The notes under the pieces: generated by a model | What the model saw: only the letters and a program-made list of their open reading frames with translations | Told to the model about the DNA's origin: nothing | Database searches by the model: none | In this document: piece after piece, positions 24,741 to 33,841 of the stretch | How the letters are laid out: every line of letters starts with the position of its first letter | How positions within the stretch are numbered: position 1 is the first letter of the stretch | Made by a program: the position numbers and the translations under genes | Origin: Syntrophaceae bacterium | GTDB taxonomy: Bacteria > Desulfobacterota > Syntrophia > Syntrophales > UBA2192 | Length of the DNA: 64,000 nucleotides | Reading direction: 5' to 3' | Assembly (NCBI GenBank): GCA_013177795.1 | Contig: JABLXY010000002.1 | Coordinates: forward strand, 806,001 to 870,000

Positions 24741-24812
24741 AACGAACCAACGAACTAATGAACTAACGAACTAACGAACTAAGGAACTAAGGAACTAAGG
24801 AACTAAGGAACT
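24741..24812. repeat. Tandem octamer array, nine units of AANGAACT
   Basis: Nine consecutive 8-bp units: AACGAACC, AACGAACT, AATGAACT, AACGAACT twice, then AAGGAACT four times. Only position 3 varies, apart from the last base of the first unit. The array ends five bases from the fdhA stop codon and abuts the terminator at 24735. It is the cleanest array in the window. Confidence 0.95.
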
Positions 24813-24816
24813 TTCT

Positions 24817-27510
24817 TCATACCGCCTCGATCCTGCACGCGCAGACCTTCAGCTCCGGGATCTTGCAGACCGGGTCGAGGGCCGGGTTCGTGAGCCTGTT
24901 GACGGGCGACTCCCGGAAGTGGAAGTTCATGAAGATCGTCCCCTCGGGGGCCCGGTCCGTCACCGCGGCCTTCACCTCGACGGCGCCGCGCCGCGAGCTG
25001 ACCTTCACCCGGCTGCCGTCGGCGATCCCGAACTTCGCCGCGTCCTTGGGGTTGATCTCCGCGAGGCTCTCGGGGAAGCGCTCGTTGGCGCCCCGCGAGC
25101 GGCGGGTCATCGTGCCCGTGTGGTAGTGGTACAGCACGCGCCCCGTCGTGAGGTACAGCGGGTAGTCCGGGTCGGGCACCTCGTCGGGCGGGACGAACTC
25201 GATGGGCGCGAAGGCCCCGAGGCCGCGCGTGAAGCGGTCGCGGTGCAGGTACTTCGTCCCCGGGTGGTCGGTGTTGGGGCAGGGCCACTGGATGCCCTGG
25301 CGGCTGATGCGCTCGTAGGTGATCCCGGCGTAGCTGGGCGTGACCCGGCGGATCTCGTCCCAGACGTCGCGGGGCTTGCCGTACCGCATGGGGTATCCCA
25401 TCCGGGTCGAGAGGTCGGCGATGATCTCCCAGTCGGTGCGCGCCTCCCCGGGCGGCTCGACGGCCTTGCGGACGCGCTGCACGCGCCGCTCCGTGTTCGT
25501 GAAGGTGCCCCCCTTCTCGGCGAAGCAGGCCGAGGGCAGGACCACGTGGGCCAGCTCCGCCGTCTCCGTCAGGAAGATGTCCTGGACGACGAAGAGATCG
25601 AGCTTCCTGAGCGACTCCTCCAGGTGGTGAAGGTCCGGGTCGGAGAGCATCATGTTCTCGCCCATGCAGTACAGGGCCTTGAGCCTGCCCTCGCCGGCCG
25701 CCCGGGACATCTCGACGACGGTGAGCCCCGGCTTGGGCGAAAGCTTTGCGCCCCAGGCTTCCTCGAACCTCGCCCTCGCCTCGTCGGCGCCCACGTTCTG
25801 GTAGGCGGGGAAGACATTGGGCAGGCAGCCCATGTCGCAGGCGCCCTGGACGTTGTTCTGGCCGCGCAGGGGGTTGATGCCGCAGGACTCGTAGCCCACC
25901 TTGCCGCAGAGCATGGCGAGGTTGGCCAGCGAGCGGACGTTGTCGGTGCCTGTCTTGTGCTGGGTGATGCCCATGGCGTAGAGGATGGTCGCCTTCGGGG
26001 CCGCGGCGTACATCCGGGCGGCGTCCCTGAGCTGGCCGGCCGGGATCCCCGTGATGGACTCGACGTGCTCCGGCGTGTACTTCATCACGACCTTGCGGAC
26101 CTCCTCGAAGCCCTCCGTGCGCTTCTCCACATACTCCTTGGCGTAGAGGCCCTCGGTGATGATGACGTGCATCATGCCGTTGATCCAGGCCACGTCCGTG
26201 CCCGGTTTGGGCCGCAGGAACAGGGTGGAGTACTTTGCCAGCGGGATCTCGCGGGGCTCGATGACGATGAGCCGGGCGCCGTGCCTGCGGACGGCCCGCT
26301 TGACGTACATCCCCACGATGGGGTGGTTCTCCGTCGTGTTGGACCCCGTCACGAGGATCACGTCGGCCTGCTCGATCTCCTCGATGGAATTCGTCATGGC
26401 TCCGCTGCCGAAGGAGGCGGCCAGACCGGCCACCGTGGAGCTGTGTCAGAGCCGCGCGCAGTGATCGACGTTGTTGGTGCCGACCGCCGCCCGCATGAAC
26501 TTCTGGAAGATGTAGTTGTCCTCGTTGGTGACGCGGGCCGAGGCGAGCCCCCCGATGGCGTCCGGGCCGTGCTTGGCCTTGATGTCCTTCAGCCTGCCGG
26601 CGATGAAGTCGAGCGCCTCGTCCCAGGAGGCCCGCTCGAGCTTTCCGTTCCGGCGGATCAGAGGAGTCGTCAGCCGGTCGGGGCTGTGGATGAACTCGTT
26701 GGCGAAGCGGCCCTTCACGCAGAGGCTGCCCCAGTTGGGGGCGCCGTGGCCCCGGTCCGCGGTGGTCTTGACGACCTTGCCGTTGATGACGTTGAGTTCC
26801 AGCTGGCAGCCCACGCCGCAGTACGTGCAGGTGGTGCGGACCTTTTCGAGCTCCCAAGGGCGCCCCTGGAAGCGGCCCTGCCTGTTGATGATCGCCCCCG
26901 TGGGGCAGTCCTGCATGCACTCGCCGCAGAAGACGCAGGAGGACTCGATGTAGTCCGCGTCGAAGGCGGGCCCGACCTTCATGCGGCTTCCGCGCAGGGA
27001 GAAGTCGAGCACCTCGTTGACCTGGATCTCGTTGCAGGCCCGGATGCAGCGCCCGCAGAGCACGCACTTGTTGAGGTCGCGGAAGATCATCGAGTTGGAA
27101 CTGTCCACGGGGTAACCGGGCGGGGTGATCTCGAAGCGGGGTTTCTCGATGCCGAACCGGTAGACGAGGTCCTGCAGCTCGCACTCGCCGTTCGCCTCGC
27201 ACTGCAGGCAGTTGTGGTCGCCCGAGGCCCAGAGCATCTCCACGATCATCTTCCGGGCTTCGGTGACCCGCGGGGTGTCGGTCCGGATCACCATGCCGGG
27301 GCTGGCCGGCATGGAGCAGGAAGCCACGAGGTTTCTCGCGCCCTCCTGCTCGACGACGCAGACGCGGCAGGCGCCCACGAGGGTCGTGGCGGGGAAGTAG
27401 CAGAGCGTGGGGATGAAGATCCCGTTCTTTCTGGCTACATCGAGAATGGTCTGCCCGGCGGTTGCCCGGCACTCCTTGCCGTTGATGAACATGCTGAACT
27501 GGGTTTCCAT
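24817..27510 (-). CDS. fdhA: Selenocysteine-containing formate dehydrogenase alpha subunit with NuoG-like N-terminus
   Basis: The frame is interrupted only by TGA at 26446-26448 in the context NVDHCARL-TGA-HSSTVAGL. That is exactly where FdhF/FdhA proteins carry the Sec or Cys ligand of molybdenum or tungsten, and a SECIS hairpin follows. Read through, the product has 897 residues with Sec at 355. Domains: [2Fe-2S] (1-80; CYFPATTLVGACRVCVVEQE), a His/Cys [4Fe-4S] site (DHNCLQCEANGEC), two ferredoxin clusters (CVLCGRCIRACN, CVFCGECMQDCP), the Mo/W domain cluster (CTYCGVGCQLELNV) and the C-terminal pterin-binding domain. It oxidises formate or reduces CO2 with NAD- or ferredoxin-linked partners, none encoded nearby. 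Confidence 0.95.
26416..26448 (-). promoter_or_regulatory. Bacterial SECIS element of fdhA
   Basis: Eleven bases after the TGA codon, GGTGGCC and GGCCGCC form a 7-bp stem (one G-T) around the loop GGTCT. A short hairpin 15-25 nt after UGA with a GGUCU-type loop is the SelB-binding signal; as I recall it, the E. coli fdhF loop carries the same GGUCU core. This explains the in-frame TGA as selenocysteine. Confidence 0.85.
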
Positions 27511-27584
27511 GTTGACCTTTCCCGCCGCAGGCCGGCCCGGCCGGTCTGACCGCAGGGCCTGTGCCCGCAGGCTCTTTTTTTCGT

Positions 27585-28931
27585 TTATCCCATGGGGGTT
27601 ATGGCCGTCACGCGCTTCAGCAGCGAGCCCCGCGCGCCGCCTCCCAGGGTGATGTCCGAGACCACGACGCGGCCCGCCATGACGGTTCTCTCGACGAGAA
27701 GCCGCGACTCCCGCAGCCCCCAGGCGCTGTGGATGGCGTATGCCCTGCCGTCGATCGTGCCCAGGTAGACCATGATGTGCCCGGGCATGTACAGCAGGGC
27801 CGGCCGGCTGCCGAGCCCGTTCAGGATCTTGATCTTCTCGGCCTCGGACAGGGCCGCGGTTTCCTTTCTGCCTGCCGGGTTGAAGGCGGCCTGGCGCCGG
27901 CTGTTGCGGGGCATGGTGAACCCGAAGGTCGAGAAGACGTCCATGACGAAGCGGGAGCAGTCGCGCCCGTCAAACAGGTCGCCCCAGCCGTAGGGGTGCC
28001 CCTCGAGCTTGAAGAGCTGCCTGTAGAGGTTGCGGGCCGTGTAGGGCAGATAACCGACGCTCACGTCCGCGTCGGGGCGCACGTAGCCTGTTGCGAACCG
28101 CACCCCGCCGTCGGGCGCACGCCAGGGCAGGGTGACGGCGTAGTGGTGCCTCGCCTTCTCCGCGAGGGGGAGCCTCGTCCCCATCGGGATCGACACAGCG
28201 TGTGTCGAGAACCCCCGGTCGGCGTAGACGGGGATCATCCCCCCCGTTGCGACGAGGGGGGCGGATCGCATGAAGGATTCGATGGACGGCCTGTCGCCCA
28301 CGGCGATCGCCGCCGAGGGGACCCAGCCCATCGTGTAGGTTGTCCGGACGAAAGCCCAGGTCCCGTCGGCCGTCCGGTGCAAAATGGCGACGGGGTTTCC
28401 GCACTCCAGCACGGAGTACTGAAACCGGTCGAATTCGTTGGCAAAGGGCCGCTCGTAGAAGGCCTCATTCGTGGGGAGCCTCCGCAGGCTTGTGCGCGCG
28501 GTCACGAGCCCCCAGGCGGGCCGGATGACGGGGGGCACCGGCCCGACGGACGTCTCGATGCGGTCGTAGAAGGCCGCCGTGATGGGCCGGTTGGTGTGGT
28601 CGTAGCCCTTCGACTGCCGCGATTCGGCCAGGACGTCTGCGATCGCCTTTCGCACGATGATGCCGTCGAGCGGGTCCGGGACTGACAGGACGTCCGACAG
28701 CTCCGTTTCCGGGAAGTTGAGGGCTGCGCGGTTCATCGCCTCGATCCCCTCGGGGCTGAGGATAGGCCGGTCGGGGTCGGGGTGCCTGGCGATCCAGAAA
28801 TCGGCCTTTTCCTGCCCCGGCTGCACGCCCGGCAGGGGGGCCGGGGCCGTCTCCCACACCTCGGCGGCGCACGGCGTGGTCGCGAGCGCGATGAGAATGA
28901 GAGCAAGAATGAGGTTCCGGCGTTTTTTCAT
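27585..28931 (-). CDS. SH3-domain NlpC/P60-type cell-wall peptidase
   Basis: The 448-residue protein has a signal peptide (MKKRRNLILALILIALATTP). A helical N-terminal region is followed by two SH3-like domains around 150-300 (WGLVTARTSLRRLPTNEAFY, TWAFVRTTYTMGWVPSAAIA). The NlpC/P60 catalytic core is GHPYGWGDLFDGRDCSRFVM (Cys) with PGHIMVYLGTIDGRAYAIHS (His). This architecture belongs to γ-D-glutamyl-diaminopimelate peptidases that trim peptidoglycan stems. The substrate is inferred from family. It lies upstream of fdhA (75 bp) on the same strand without a shared function. Confidence 0.87.
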   Translation of the reverse strand: MKKRRNLILALILIALATTPCAAEVWETAPAPLPGVQPGQEKADFWIARHPDPDRPILSPEGIEAMNRAALNFPETELSDVLSVPDPLDGIIVRKAIADVLAESRQSKGYDHTNRPITAAFYDRIETSVGPVPPVIRPAWGLVTARTSLRRLPTNEAFYERPFANEFDRFQYSVLECGNPVAILHRTADGTWAFVRTTYTMGWVPSAAIAVGDRPSIESFMRSAPLVATGGMIPVYADRGFSTHAVSIPMGTRLPLAEKARHHYAVTLPWRAPDGGVRFATGYVRPDADVSVGYLPYTARNLYRQLFKLEGHPYGWGDLFDGRDCSRFVMDVFSTFGFTMPRNSRRQAAFNPAGRKETAALSEAEKIKILNGLGSRPALLYMPGHIMVYLGTIDGRAYAIHSAWGLRESRLLVERTVMAGRVVVSDITLGGGARGSLLKRVTAITPMG

Positions 28932-28984
28932 GGTCCCCAGCCTGTCCGTTCACTGTTTGGCACTTCGGTCGGCGCCCGACGGTC

Positions 28985-29011
28985 CGACCTTCTCACCTTC
29001 TCAAATTCTTC
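28985..29011. repeat. Short CTTC-type octamer array
   Basis: ACCTTCTC occurs twice in tandem, followed by AAATTCTTC, with period 8, directly at the stop codon of the deacetylase gene. It is the CTTC counterpart of the GAAG arrays at 1161 and 12405. Confidence 0.5.
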
Positions 29012-29012
29012 T

Positions 29013-29978
29013 TCAGCGGAGCGGGTACTCCGACAGCTTCACGAACCTGAACCCCTTCTCCCTCAGCAGGGGCACGGCGTCCATCACCCCGGCCGCCGTG
29101 CCGCTCCGGGGCTGGTTCATGTGCAGGATGACGATGTCCCCGTGTCCGGCCTTCAGCAGGGCATCCCTCACTTTCTCCCGCGGCCACGTCGCCCCTGCAT
29201 CGCCCAGCACGGTGTAGTTGACCACCTCGTAGCCCAGCTCGCCTGCCACCGTCACGGCCACCTCGTCACAGTACGCCGTGCCGGGCCGGTAGAATTTCGG
29301 CCTCTGTCCCGTGGCGGCCTCGATCTTGCGGCCGTTTTTCTCGATCTCGTCGACCAGCTCCGCGACGCTGCCCGTCCCCCGGATGCCGTAGGCCGACCTG
29401 CCGTTGACGGAGCAGGGCCTGTGCGCAAGGCCGTGGTTGCCGATCTCGAAAAGGGGGTCGGCGGCCAGCTTCCGGAACAGGGCGGCGTTGGCGTCGATCC
29501 AGCTTCCGCTCACGAACAGGGTGGCGGGGATCTTTTCCCTCTGCAGATACTCGATGAGGGCCGTGTCGGCGCGGCCTCCCCGCGGGCCCCCGCAGGCATC
29601 GAGGGTCAGCGCGATGACCGGCTCGGCCGTGTCGAGGCGCGTCCGGACGCCCTCAACCCGCTCGCCCCACTCCCGGGGGGCCTTGTCCCGGTAGGCGGCG
29701 ACGATCTGTCTCTTCCTGATCTGCTCGGGACTCGGCGCAGCCTTCGCTGCCGGGGATTTCGGTACCGGCGGGGCCTCGAAGGCGGGGGGCGGGACGGGCG
29801 CCTCTGCCGCGGGGTGTCTCACTTTTTTCCGTATCGCAGGCGCGGCGGGCGCTGTCTGGGCGGAAGGCGTCGCATCCCGCACGATCGCCCCTCTCGAGGA
29901 GGGCTGATCCTGCTCGGAAGCCGACACGGTGATGGGAACGAAAAGGAGGAACGCAGCGATCAGGAACGCTGGCTTCAT
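29013..29978 (-). CDS. Exported polysaccharide deacetylase (NodB domain)
   Basis: The 321-residue protein has a signal peptide (MKPAFLIAAFLLFVPITVSA) and a Pro/Ala-rich linker to about residue 100. The NodB domain starts at VIALTLDACGGPRGG, where the first catalytic Asp pair of TFDDG is replaced by LDACGG, as in the PgaB-distant subgroup with T-L-D-x-C. EIGNHGLAHRPCS holds the zinc His motif H-x3-H, then FYRPGTAYCDEVAVT and DIVILHMNQP. It should remove acetyl groups from an envelope sugar polymer. It is not within the exopolysaccharide locus. Terminal residues ending KLSEYPLR are usual. Confidence 0.85.
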   Translation of the reverse strand: MKPAFLIAAFLLFVPITVSASEQDQPSSRGAIVRDATPSAQTAPAAPAIRKKVRHPAAEAPVPPPAFEAPPVPKSPAAKAAPSPEQIRKRQIVAAYRDKAPREWGERVEGVRTRLDTAEPVIALTLDACGGPRGGRADTALIEYLQREKIPATLFVSGSWIDANAALFRKLAADPLFEIGNHGLAHRPCSVNGRSAYGIRGTGSVAELVDEIEKNGRKIEAATGQRPKFYRPGTAYCDEVAVTVAGELGYEVVNYTVLGDAGATWPREKVRDALLKAGHGDIVILHMNQPRSGTAAGVMDAVPLLREKGFRFVKLSEYPLR

Positions 29979-30538
29979 GCAGTGCTTTGCCTTTCCCGGC
30001 GGTCACGCCGTGAGAGGCGGCATTCTACCAGAAAAATGTCCCCGGCTTAAGCCCTATTTTCGGGAGCCCCGCCCCGTCGAGTCAGAAGAAAGTATGAGGC
30101 CTGCTCCCGCCCGCTCATACTTCCGTCGTAAAGAAACAGCCCTTTTTCTCACCCGAAAGTGGGCCCCCGAAATGGTACTCCCGCCGGATTGCCCTGATCT
30201 TTCCGCCCGTGGATAATCATTCCCGGCGCCGGGGCATTGCCCGGCGGGGGCGGACCGGGTCCCCGGGGGGAATCGGCCGCTTTTGAAGGCGTGGGACGGT
30301 GTTTTTTCACAGGCGGGGTTTTTCTCTTGATTTTTTTGACACGGTTTTCTTTAATCCGTACTGGATTCACCTCCTTCCACAGGGCAGGCAGCCATGCCCG
30401 CCTCAGGATGAACACCTTGACCGGGGAGGGGCGGTCGGGGCTGTTCCGTTTCTTCTCATGAGCCCCATTGCCGCGGCACCGGAGGGCCACGTCAGCCTGC
30501 GCCCGTCCGGGCTCTGCTCACCGGGAGGGTATTGTGCA
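29979..30538. other. 560-bp region without a confident gene
   Basis: It separates the divergent deacetylase gene and the 31-residue peptide gene. It holds a direct/inverted pair (AGTATGAGG near 30090 with CTCATACTT near 30113) and a pyrimidine-rich stretch around 30305-30350. A minus-strand frame with a strong AAGGAGG at 30370-30376 has no usable start at the right distance and encodes Pro/Lys-rich sequence, so I do not call it. Confidence 0.4.
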
Positions 30539-30634
30539 ATGGATACGACCACGGTTCTGCTGTTCAGTCTGACGGCACTCGTCCTGCTGTCACTCGGGTA
30601 TCTTGCGTACATCACGCGCAAACCGATCAAGTAG
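30539..30634 (+). CDS. 31-residue single-helix membrane peptide
   Basis: ATG at 30539, eleven bases after GGGAGG, encodes MDTTTVLLFSLTALVLLSLG followed by YLAYITRKPIK: a short polar lead, one 20-residue hydrophobic helix and a basic tail inside the cell. This is the look of a small bitopic peptide, possibly a subunit of a larger membrane complex. No partner is adjacent except another one-helix protein at 30828. Confidence 0.45.
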   Translation: MDTTTVLLFSLTALVLLSLGYLAYITRKPIK

Positions 30635-30827
30635 AGGGGACGGGTGCGGGTGCCGGCCGGACGCACGGGACCCGTCGATGAAGGGATGCGGCCCGTCCGG
30701 AGGAAGAGGGCCGCGCACGGTGTTTTGCCGGTTGACCCGCTGGCCTGCAAAAATCGGCCACCCGGGGGGCTGGATTGTCCGTCATCGTCCCTGCGGCGGC
30801 GCAGCGGTTGAAGCGGAAGGGGATTCC

Positions 30828-31013
30828 ATGGACAGCTACGAAATCCAGTTTGCCATACTGCTGGCCCTGATCGTCATCATCGCGCAGCTGTGTTACGTCA
30901 TGAACAGGCTGCATCACCTGCTGAGAAATGCGCGGGCGATCAGGGGGACGGCAGCGGAGGTGCTGAAGAAGTTGGAATCGAAGGAATTCGCTCGATGGTG
31001 GTTTGAAAAATAG
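30828..31013 (+). CDS. 61-residue single-helix membrane protein
   Basis: ATG at 30828 follows GGAAGGGGATTCC. The product MDSYEIQFAILLALIVIIAQ, then LCYVMNRLHHLLRNARAIRG, ends with an amphipathic helix (TAAEVLKKLESKEFARWWFE). One membrane segment with a cytoplasmic coiled tail resembles small scaffolding proteins. No family is recognised. Codon use is ordinary. Confidence 0.55.
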   Translation: MDSYEIQFAILLALIVIIAQLCYVMNRLHHLLRNARAIRGTAAEVLKKLESKEFARWWFEK

Positions 31014-31112
31014 GATTGCGCGAAATCTCGAAATCATTTGCAGCGCCCGGCATGCTCTGCCGGGCGCTTCGTTTGACCGCTTTCTCCGGCGATGTCATTG
31101 CCGCCTTTTCCT

Positions 31113-31259
31113 CAGGAGACTGTGTCACAATCGGGAAATGGAACGAAATTTTGTCATGCCCGCGAAGCCTGTCCTCGCGGAAGCGGGGAGCGGGCATCCA
31201 GAGGTTCCTGAACATGCTGGATTCCGCATCGCGCTTCGCTTGTGCGGAATGACAGAATA
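31113..31259. repeat. 147-bp dispersed two-hairpin repeat, copy 2
   Basis: Opposite in orientation to the copy at 13845-13993 and highly similar along its whole length. It carries the same two stems, ATGCCCGC/GCGGGCAT and ATTCCGCAT/GTGCGGAAT, and ends 26 bp from the stop codon of the ferredoxin gene. The copies differ mostly in the spacer between stems. Confidence 0.8.
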
Positions 31260-31284
31260 GGCATTGCAACACAGTCTCTGCATC

Positions 31285-32019
31285 CTACGGGGCGACCTCT
31301 CCCCGGCGGGTGATGACAGCCTCTTCCACGGGGACGTTCTTGCCGGCACGGTGCGCCGCCTCGGTCACGATGGGCAGCAGGGAGGAGCAGCAGGGCACCT
31401 CCATCCGGAGGACCTTGACGCTCCGGATGTCGTTGGCCCGGAAGATGTCGGTGAAGCGCTGCAGGTACTCGGCCTTGTCGTCGAACTTCGGGCAGCCCAG
31501 CAGCAGCACGCGGCCCTCGAGGAAGTCGCGGTGGAATTCGGCGTAGGCCGCGGGCACGCAGTCGGCCGCCACCAGCAGGTCGCCGTCCTTCAGGAAGGGC
31601 GCCGTCGGCGGGATCAGACGGATCTGGACGGGCCAGTGGGACAGGGCCGAACCGGACGGCCCGGCGGCCCCAGCCGGCCGGGTCTTCTTCGGGCCCGGGG
31701 CGAAGGTTTGCAGGGTCGCCGACGGGCAGCCGCACGCCGCAGAGTCGATGGCAGGGGGCGCCTTCTTCATCTCTGTCTTGGCCAGGTGCGCGTGCACGGC
31801 CCTCTCGTCGAAGGCATCGGCCTCGCGCTCGACGATCCTGAGGGCCCCCGTCGGGCACTCGCCCAGGCAGGCGCCCAGGCCGTCGCAGAACATGTCCTTC
31901 ACGAGCCTGGCCTTGCCGTTGACGATCTCGATGGCCCCCTCCGCGCAGGCCGGGACGCAGAGGCCGCAGCCATTGCAGAGCTCTTCGCTGATCTCGATGA
32001 TGGGTCGCTTCGCTTTCAT
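31285..32019 (-). CDS. Ferredoxin-domain protein paired with hybrid-cluster protein
   Basis: The 244-residue protein has two N-terminal cluster motifs: CNGCGLCVPACAEGAIEI, a standard [4Fe-4S], and a second with CDGLGACLGECPTGAL, where one Cys position is replaced. A CGCPSA segment near residue 96 is followed by a C-terminal α/β domain with DCVPAAYAEFHRDFLEGRVL and LLGCPKFDDK, then VPCCSSLL. The C-terminal Cys residues hint at another metal or thiol site. It lies 70 bp downstream of hcp on the same strand and is probably its electron donor. Similar proteins accompany hcp in sulfate reducers and syntrophs. Confidence 0.85.
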   Translation of the reverse strand: MKAKRPIIEISEELCNGCGLCVPACAEGAIEIVNGKARLVKDMFCDGLGACLGECPTGALRIVEREADAFDERAVHAHLAKTEMKKAPPAIDSAACGCPSATLQTFAPGPKKTRPAGAAGPSGSALSHWPVQIRLIPPTAPFLKDGDLLVAADCVPAAYAEFHRDFLEGRVLLLGCPKFDDKAEYLQRFTDIFRANDIRSVKVLRMEVPCCSSLLPIVTEAAHRAGKNVPVEEAVITRRGEVAP

Positions 32020-32088
32020 ATCCTTGTTTTCCCGAACCCCCCATCCTCCCCCTTTTTCAGAGGGGGAGGGATGAGGGGGCGTTGTGCA

Positions 32089-33717
32089 TTATCCCAGAAT
32101 CGCCTTGAGGTCCGCCTCGGGGGTCGTGATCGGCTTGATGCCGAAGTTCTTCACGAGCACGTCGAGCACGCCCGGCGTGATGAAGGCCGGCAGCGACGGG
32201 CCCAGGCGGATGTCCTTGATCCCCAGGTAGAGCAGGGTCAGCAGGATGGCGGCCGCCTTCTGCTCGTACCAGGAGAGGACCATCGACAGGGGAAGCTCGT
32301 TGACGCCCACGCCGAAGGCCTTCGAGAGGGCCAGGGCGATCTGGACGGCCGAGTAGGCGTCGTTGCACTGGCCGATGTCGAGCAGCCTCGGGATGCCGCC
32401 GATGGCGCCGAGCTCCTTGTCGAAGAAGCGGAACTTCCCGCAGGCCAGGGTCAGCACGACGCAGTCCGCGGGCACCTGCTCGACGAACTGCGTGTAGTAG
32501 TTGCGGCCGGGCTTGGCGCCGTCGCAGCCGGCTACCAGGAAGAAGTGCCGGATCTTCTTTCCCTTCACGGCCTCGATGACCTGGCCGGCCACGCCCATGA
32601 CGGCGTTGCGGGCGAAGCCCACCATGACGGACTTCCCGGCGCCGTCCGCCGTGAAGCCCGGGAGCTCGAGGGCCCGCCGGATGACCGGGCCGAAGTCGCG
32701 ATCCGAGATGTGCGGAATGCCGGGCCATCCCACGAGGCCCGTCGTGAAGATGTTGTCCCTGTAGGCCGGCTGGGGGCGCTGGATGCAGTTGGTCGTCATC
32801 AGGATCGCGCCGGGGAACTCGGCGAACTCCTTCGCCTGGTTCTGCCAGGCCGTGCCGTAATGACCCGCCAGGTGGCCGTATTTCTTGAGCCCGGGGTAGC
32901 CGTGGCTCGGGAGCATCTCGCCGTGCGTGTAGATGTTGATCCCCGTGCCCTCGGTCTGCCGGAGCAGTGCCTCCAGGTCCTTCAGGTCGTGGCCGGAGAC
33001 CAGGATGGCCTTTCCCCTCTTCGCGCCCAGGGACACGGACGTGGGCACCGGGTGGCCGTAGGCGCCCGTGTTGGCCGCATCGAGCAGCTCCATCGTGCGC
33101 AGGTTCATCTCGCCGCACTTGAGAACGAGCCCCAAGGCCGCCTCGAGGGTGATCTTGCCGTCGGCCAGCGAGGCCAGCGCCTCGTGGACGAAGGCGAAGA
33201 CGGCCGGGTCCTCCTGGCCGAGGATCTGGGCGTGGTCCGCGTAGGCCGCGATGCCCTTGGTGCCGAAGAGCAGGGTGTGCTTGAGAGAGAGGATGTCGGC
33301 GCTTGCCGCCGGGTAGGATTGCAGCCCGGCGTTTTCGCCCTGGGCGACGAGTCCCTCGAGGGTGCCGGCGGGCTTGAAGGCAAGCGCATCGGCGGCAGGG
33401 TCGAGGCGTCCGCCGGCGGCCTTCACCTTGCCGATGAGGCTGTCGCGGGTTTTCACGGCCTGCCCGATGAGGCTCACGAAGCGCTCCGCGTCGAAGTTTA
33501 CGTTGGTCAGGGTCGAGAAGAGCGCCTTGACCGTGAAGACGTCGGCCTCGCGATCGGCGATTCCCATTCTCCTTGCCTCGGTCGCCGCGGTCGAGAGCCC
33601 GATGAGTCCGTGGATCAGGAGGTCCTGCAGGGCGGCCACGTCGTGCGGCTTGCCGCAGACGCCCCCCTTCGTGCAGGCCTCGCCCTTCGCCGTTTGCTCG
33701 CACTGGTAACAGAACAT
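32089..33717 (-). CDS. hcp: Hybrid-cluster protein (hydroxylamine/NO reductase)
   Basis: The 542-residue product starts MFCYQCEQTAKGEACTKGGV with CGKPHD following: the N-terminal Cys set for the cubane cluster. The hybrid-cluster ligands are seen in KAILVSGHDLKDLEALL and TGINIYTHGEMLPSHGYP (His, Glu), TNCIQRPQPAYRDNIFTTG, LVAGCDGAKPGRNYYT and DIGQCNDAYSAVQIALALSK. Length and order fit class I/II Hcp. The enzyme detoxifies NO or hydroxylamine. An HcpR-type palindrome sits 78 bp upstream and the regulator gene is divergent, so induction by nitrosative stress is likely. The ferredoxin gene follows. Confidence 0.95.
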   Translation of the reverse strand: MFCYQCEQTAKGEACTKGGVCGKPHDVAALQDLLIHGLIGLSTAATEARRMGIADREADVFTVKALFSTLTNVNFDAERFVSLIGQAVKTRDSLIGKVKAAGGRLDPAADALAFKPAGTLEGLVAQGENAGLQSYPAASADILSLKHTLLFGTKGIAAYADHAQILGQEDPAVFAFVHEALASLADGKITLEAALGLVLKCGEMNLRTMELLDAANTGAYGHPVPTSVSLGAKRGKAILVSGHDLKDLEALLRQTEGTGINIYTHGEMLPSHGYPGLKKYGHLAGHYGTAWQNQAKEFAEFPGAILMTTNCIQRPQPAYRDNIFTTGLVGWPGIPHISDRDFGPVIRRALELPGFTADGAGKSVMVGFARNAVMGVAGQVIEAVKGKKIRHFFLVAGCDGAKPGRNYYTQFVEQVPADCVVLTLACGKFRFFDKELGAIGGIPRLLDIGQCNDAYSAVQIALALSKAFGVGVNELPLSMVLSWYEQKAAAILLTLLYLGIKDIRLGPSLPAFITPGVLDVLVKNFGIKPITTPEADLKAILG

Positions 33718-33794
33718 GGTCAGCCTCCTCGTCTGGGTTGATGCTTGGGTTCGTGTGCCTGGACGTTTTATACGGGAAATCCGGCGGGAATTCC

Positions 33795-33808
33795 TTGACC
33801 GGGGTCAA
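33795..33808. promoter_or_regulatory. HcpR-type operator palindrome TTGACCGGGGTCAA
   Basis: A perfect 14-bp palindrome, TTGACC-GG-GGTCAA, in the hcp/regulator spacer. As I recall, predicted HcpR sites in Deltaproteobacteria have TTGAC...GTCAA. It is 78 bp from the hcp start and 109 bp from the regulator start, so it can serve both. Confidence 0.8.
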
Positions 33809-33841
33809 AAAAAGGAAAAAAGTTGAAAAGGAGCGAAAAAC

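Noticed and set aside
24817-27510. Formate dehydrogenase broken by a nonsense mutation
   Set aside because: The TGA lies exactly at the Sec/Cys ligand position and a SECIS hairpin with the GGTCT loop follows; selenocysteine explains it.
30149-30370. Minus-strand basic, Pro-rich frame behind a strong AAGGAGG
   Set aside because: No start codon at usable distance (only GTG within the ribosome-binding site or ATT far off) and low-complexity sequence.
32040-32075. Hairpin CCTCCCCC...GGGGGAGG between ferredoxin and hcp genes as a terminator splitting the operon
   Set aside because: No clear T-run in the transcription direction; it is more likely a common dispersed palindrome, so I kept the two genes as one probable operon.
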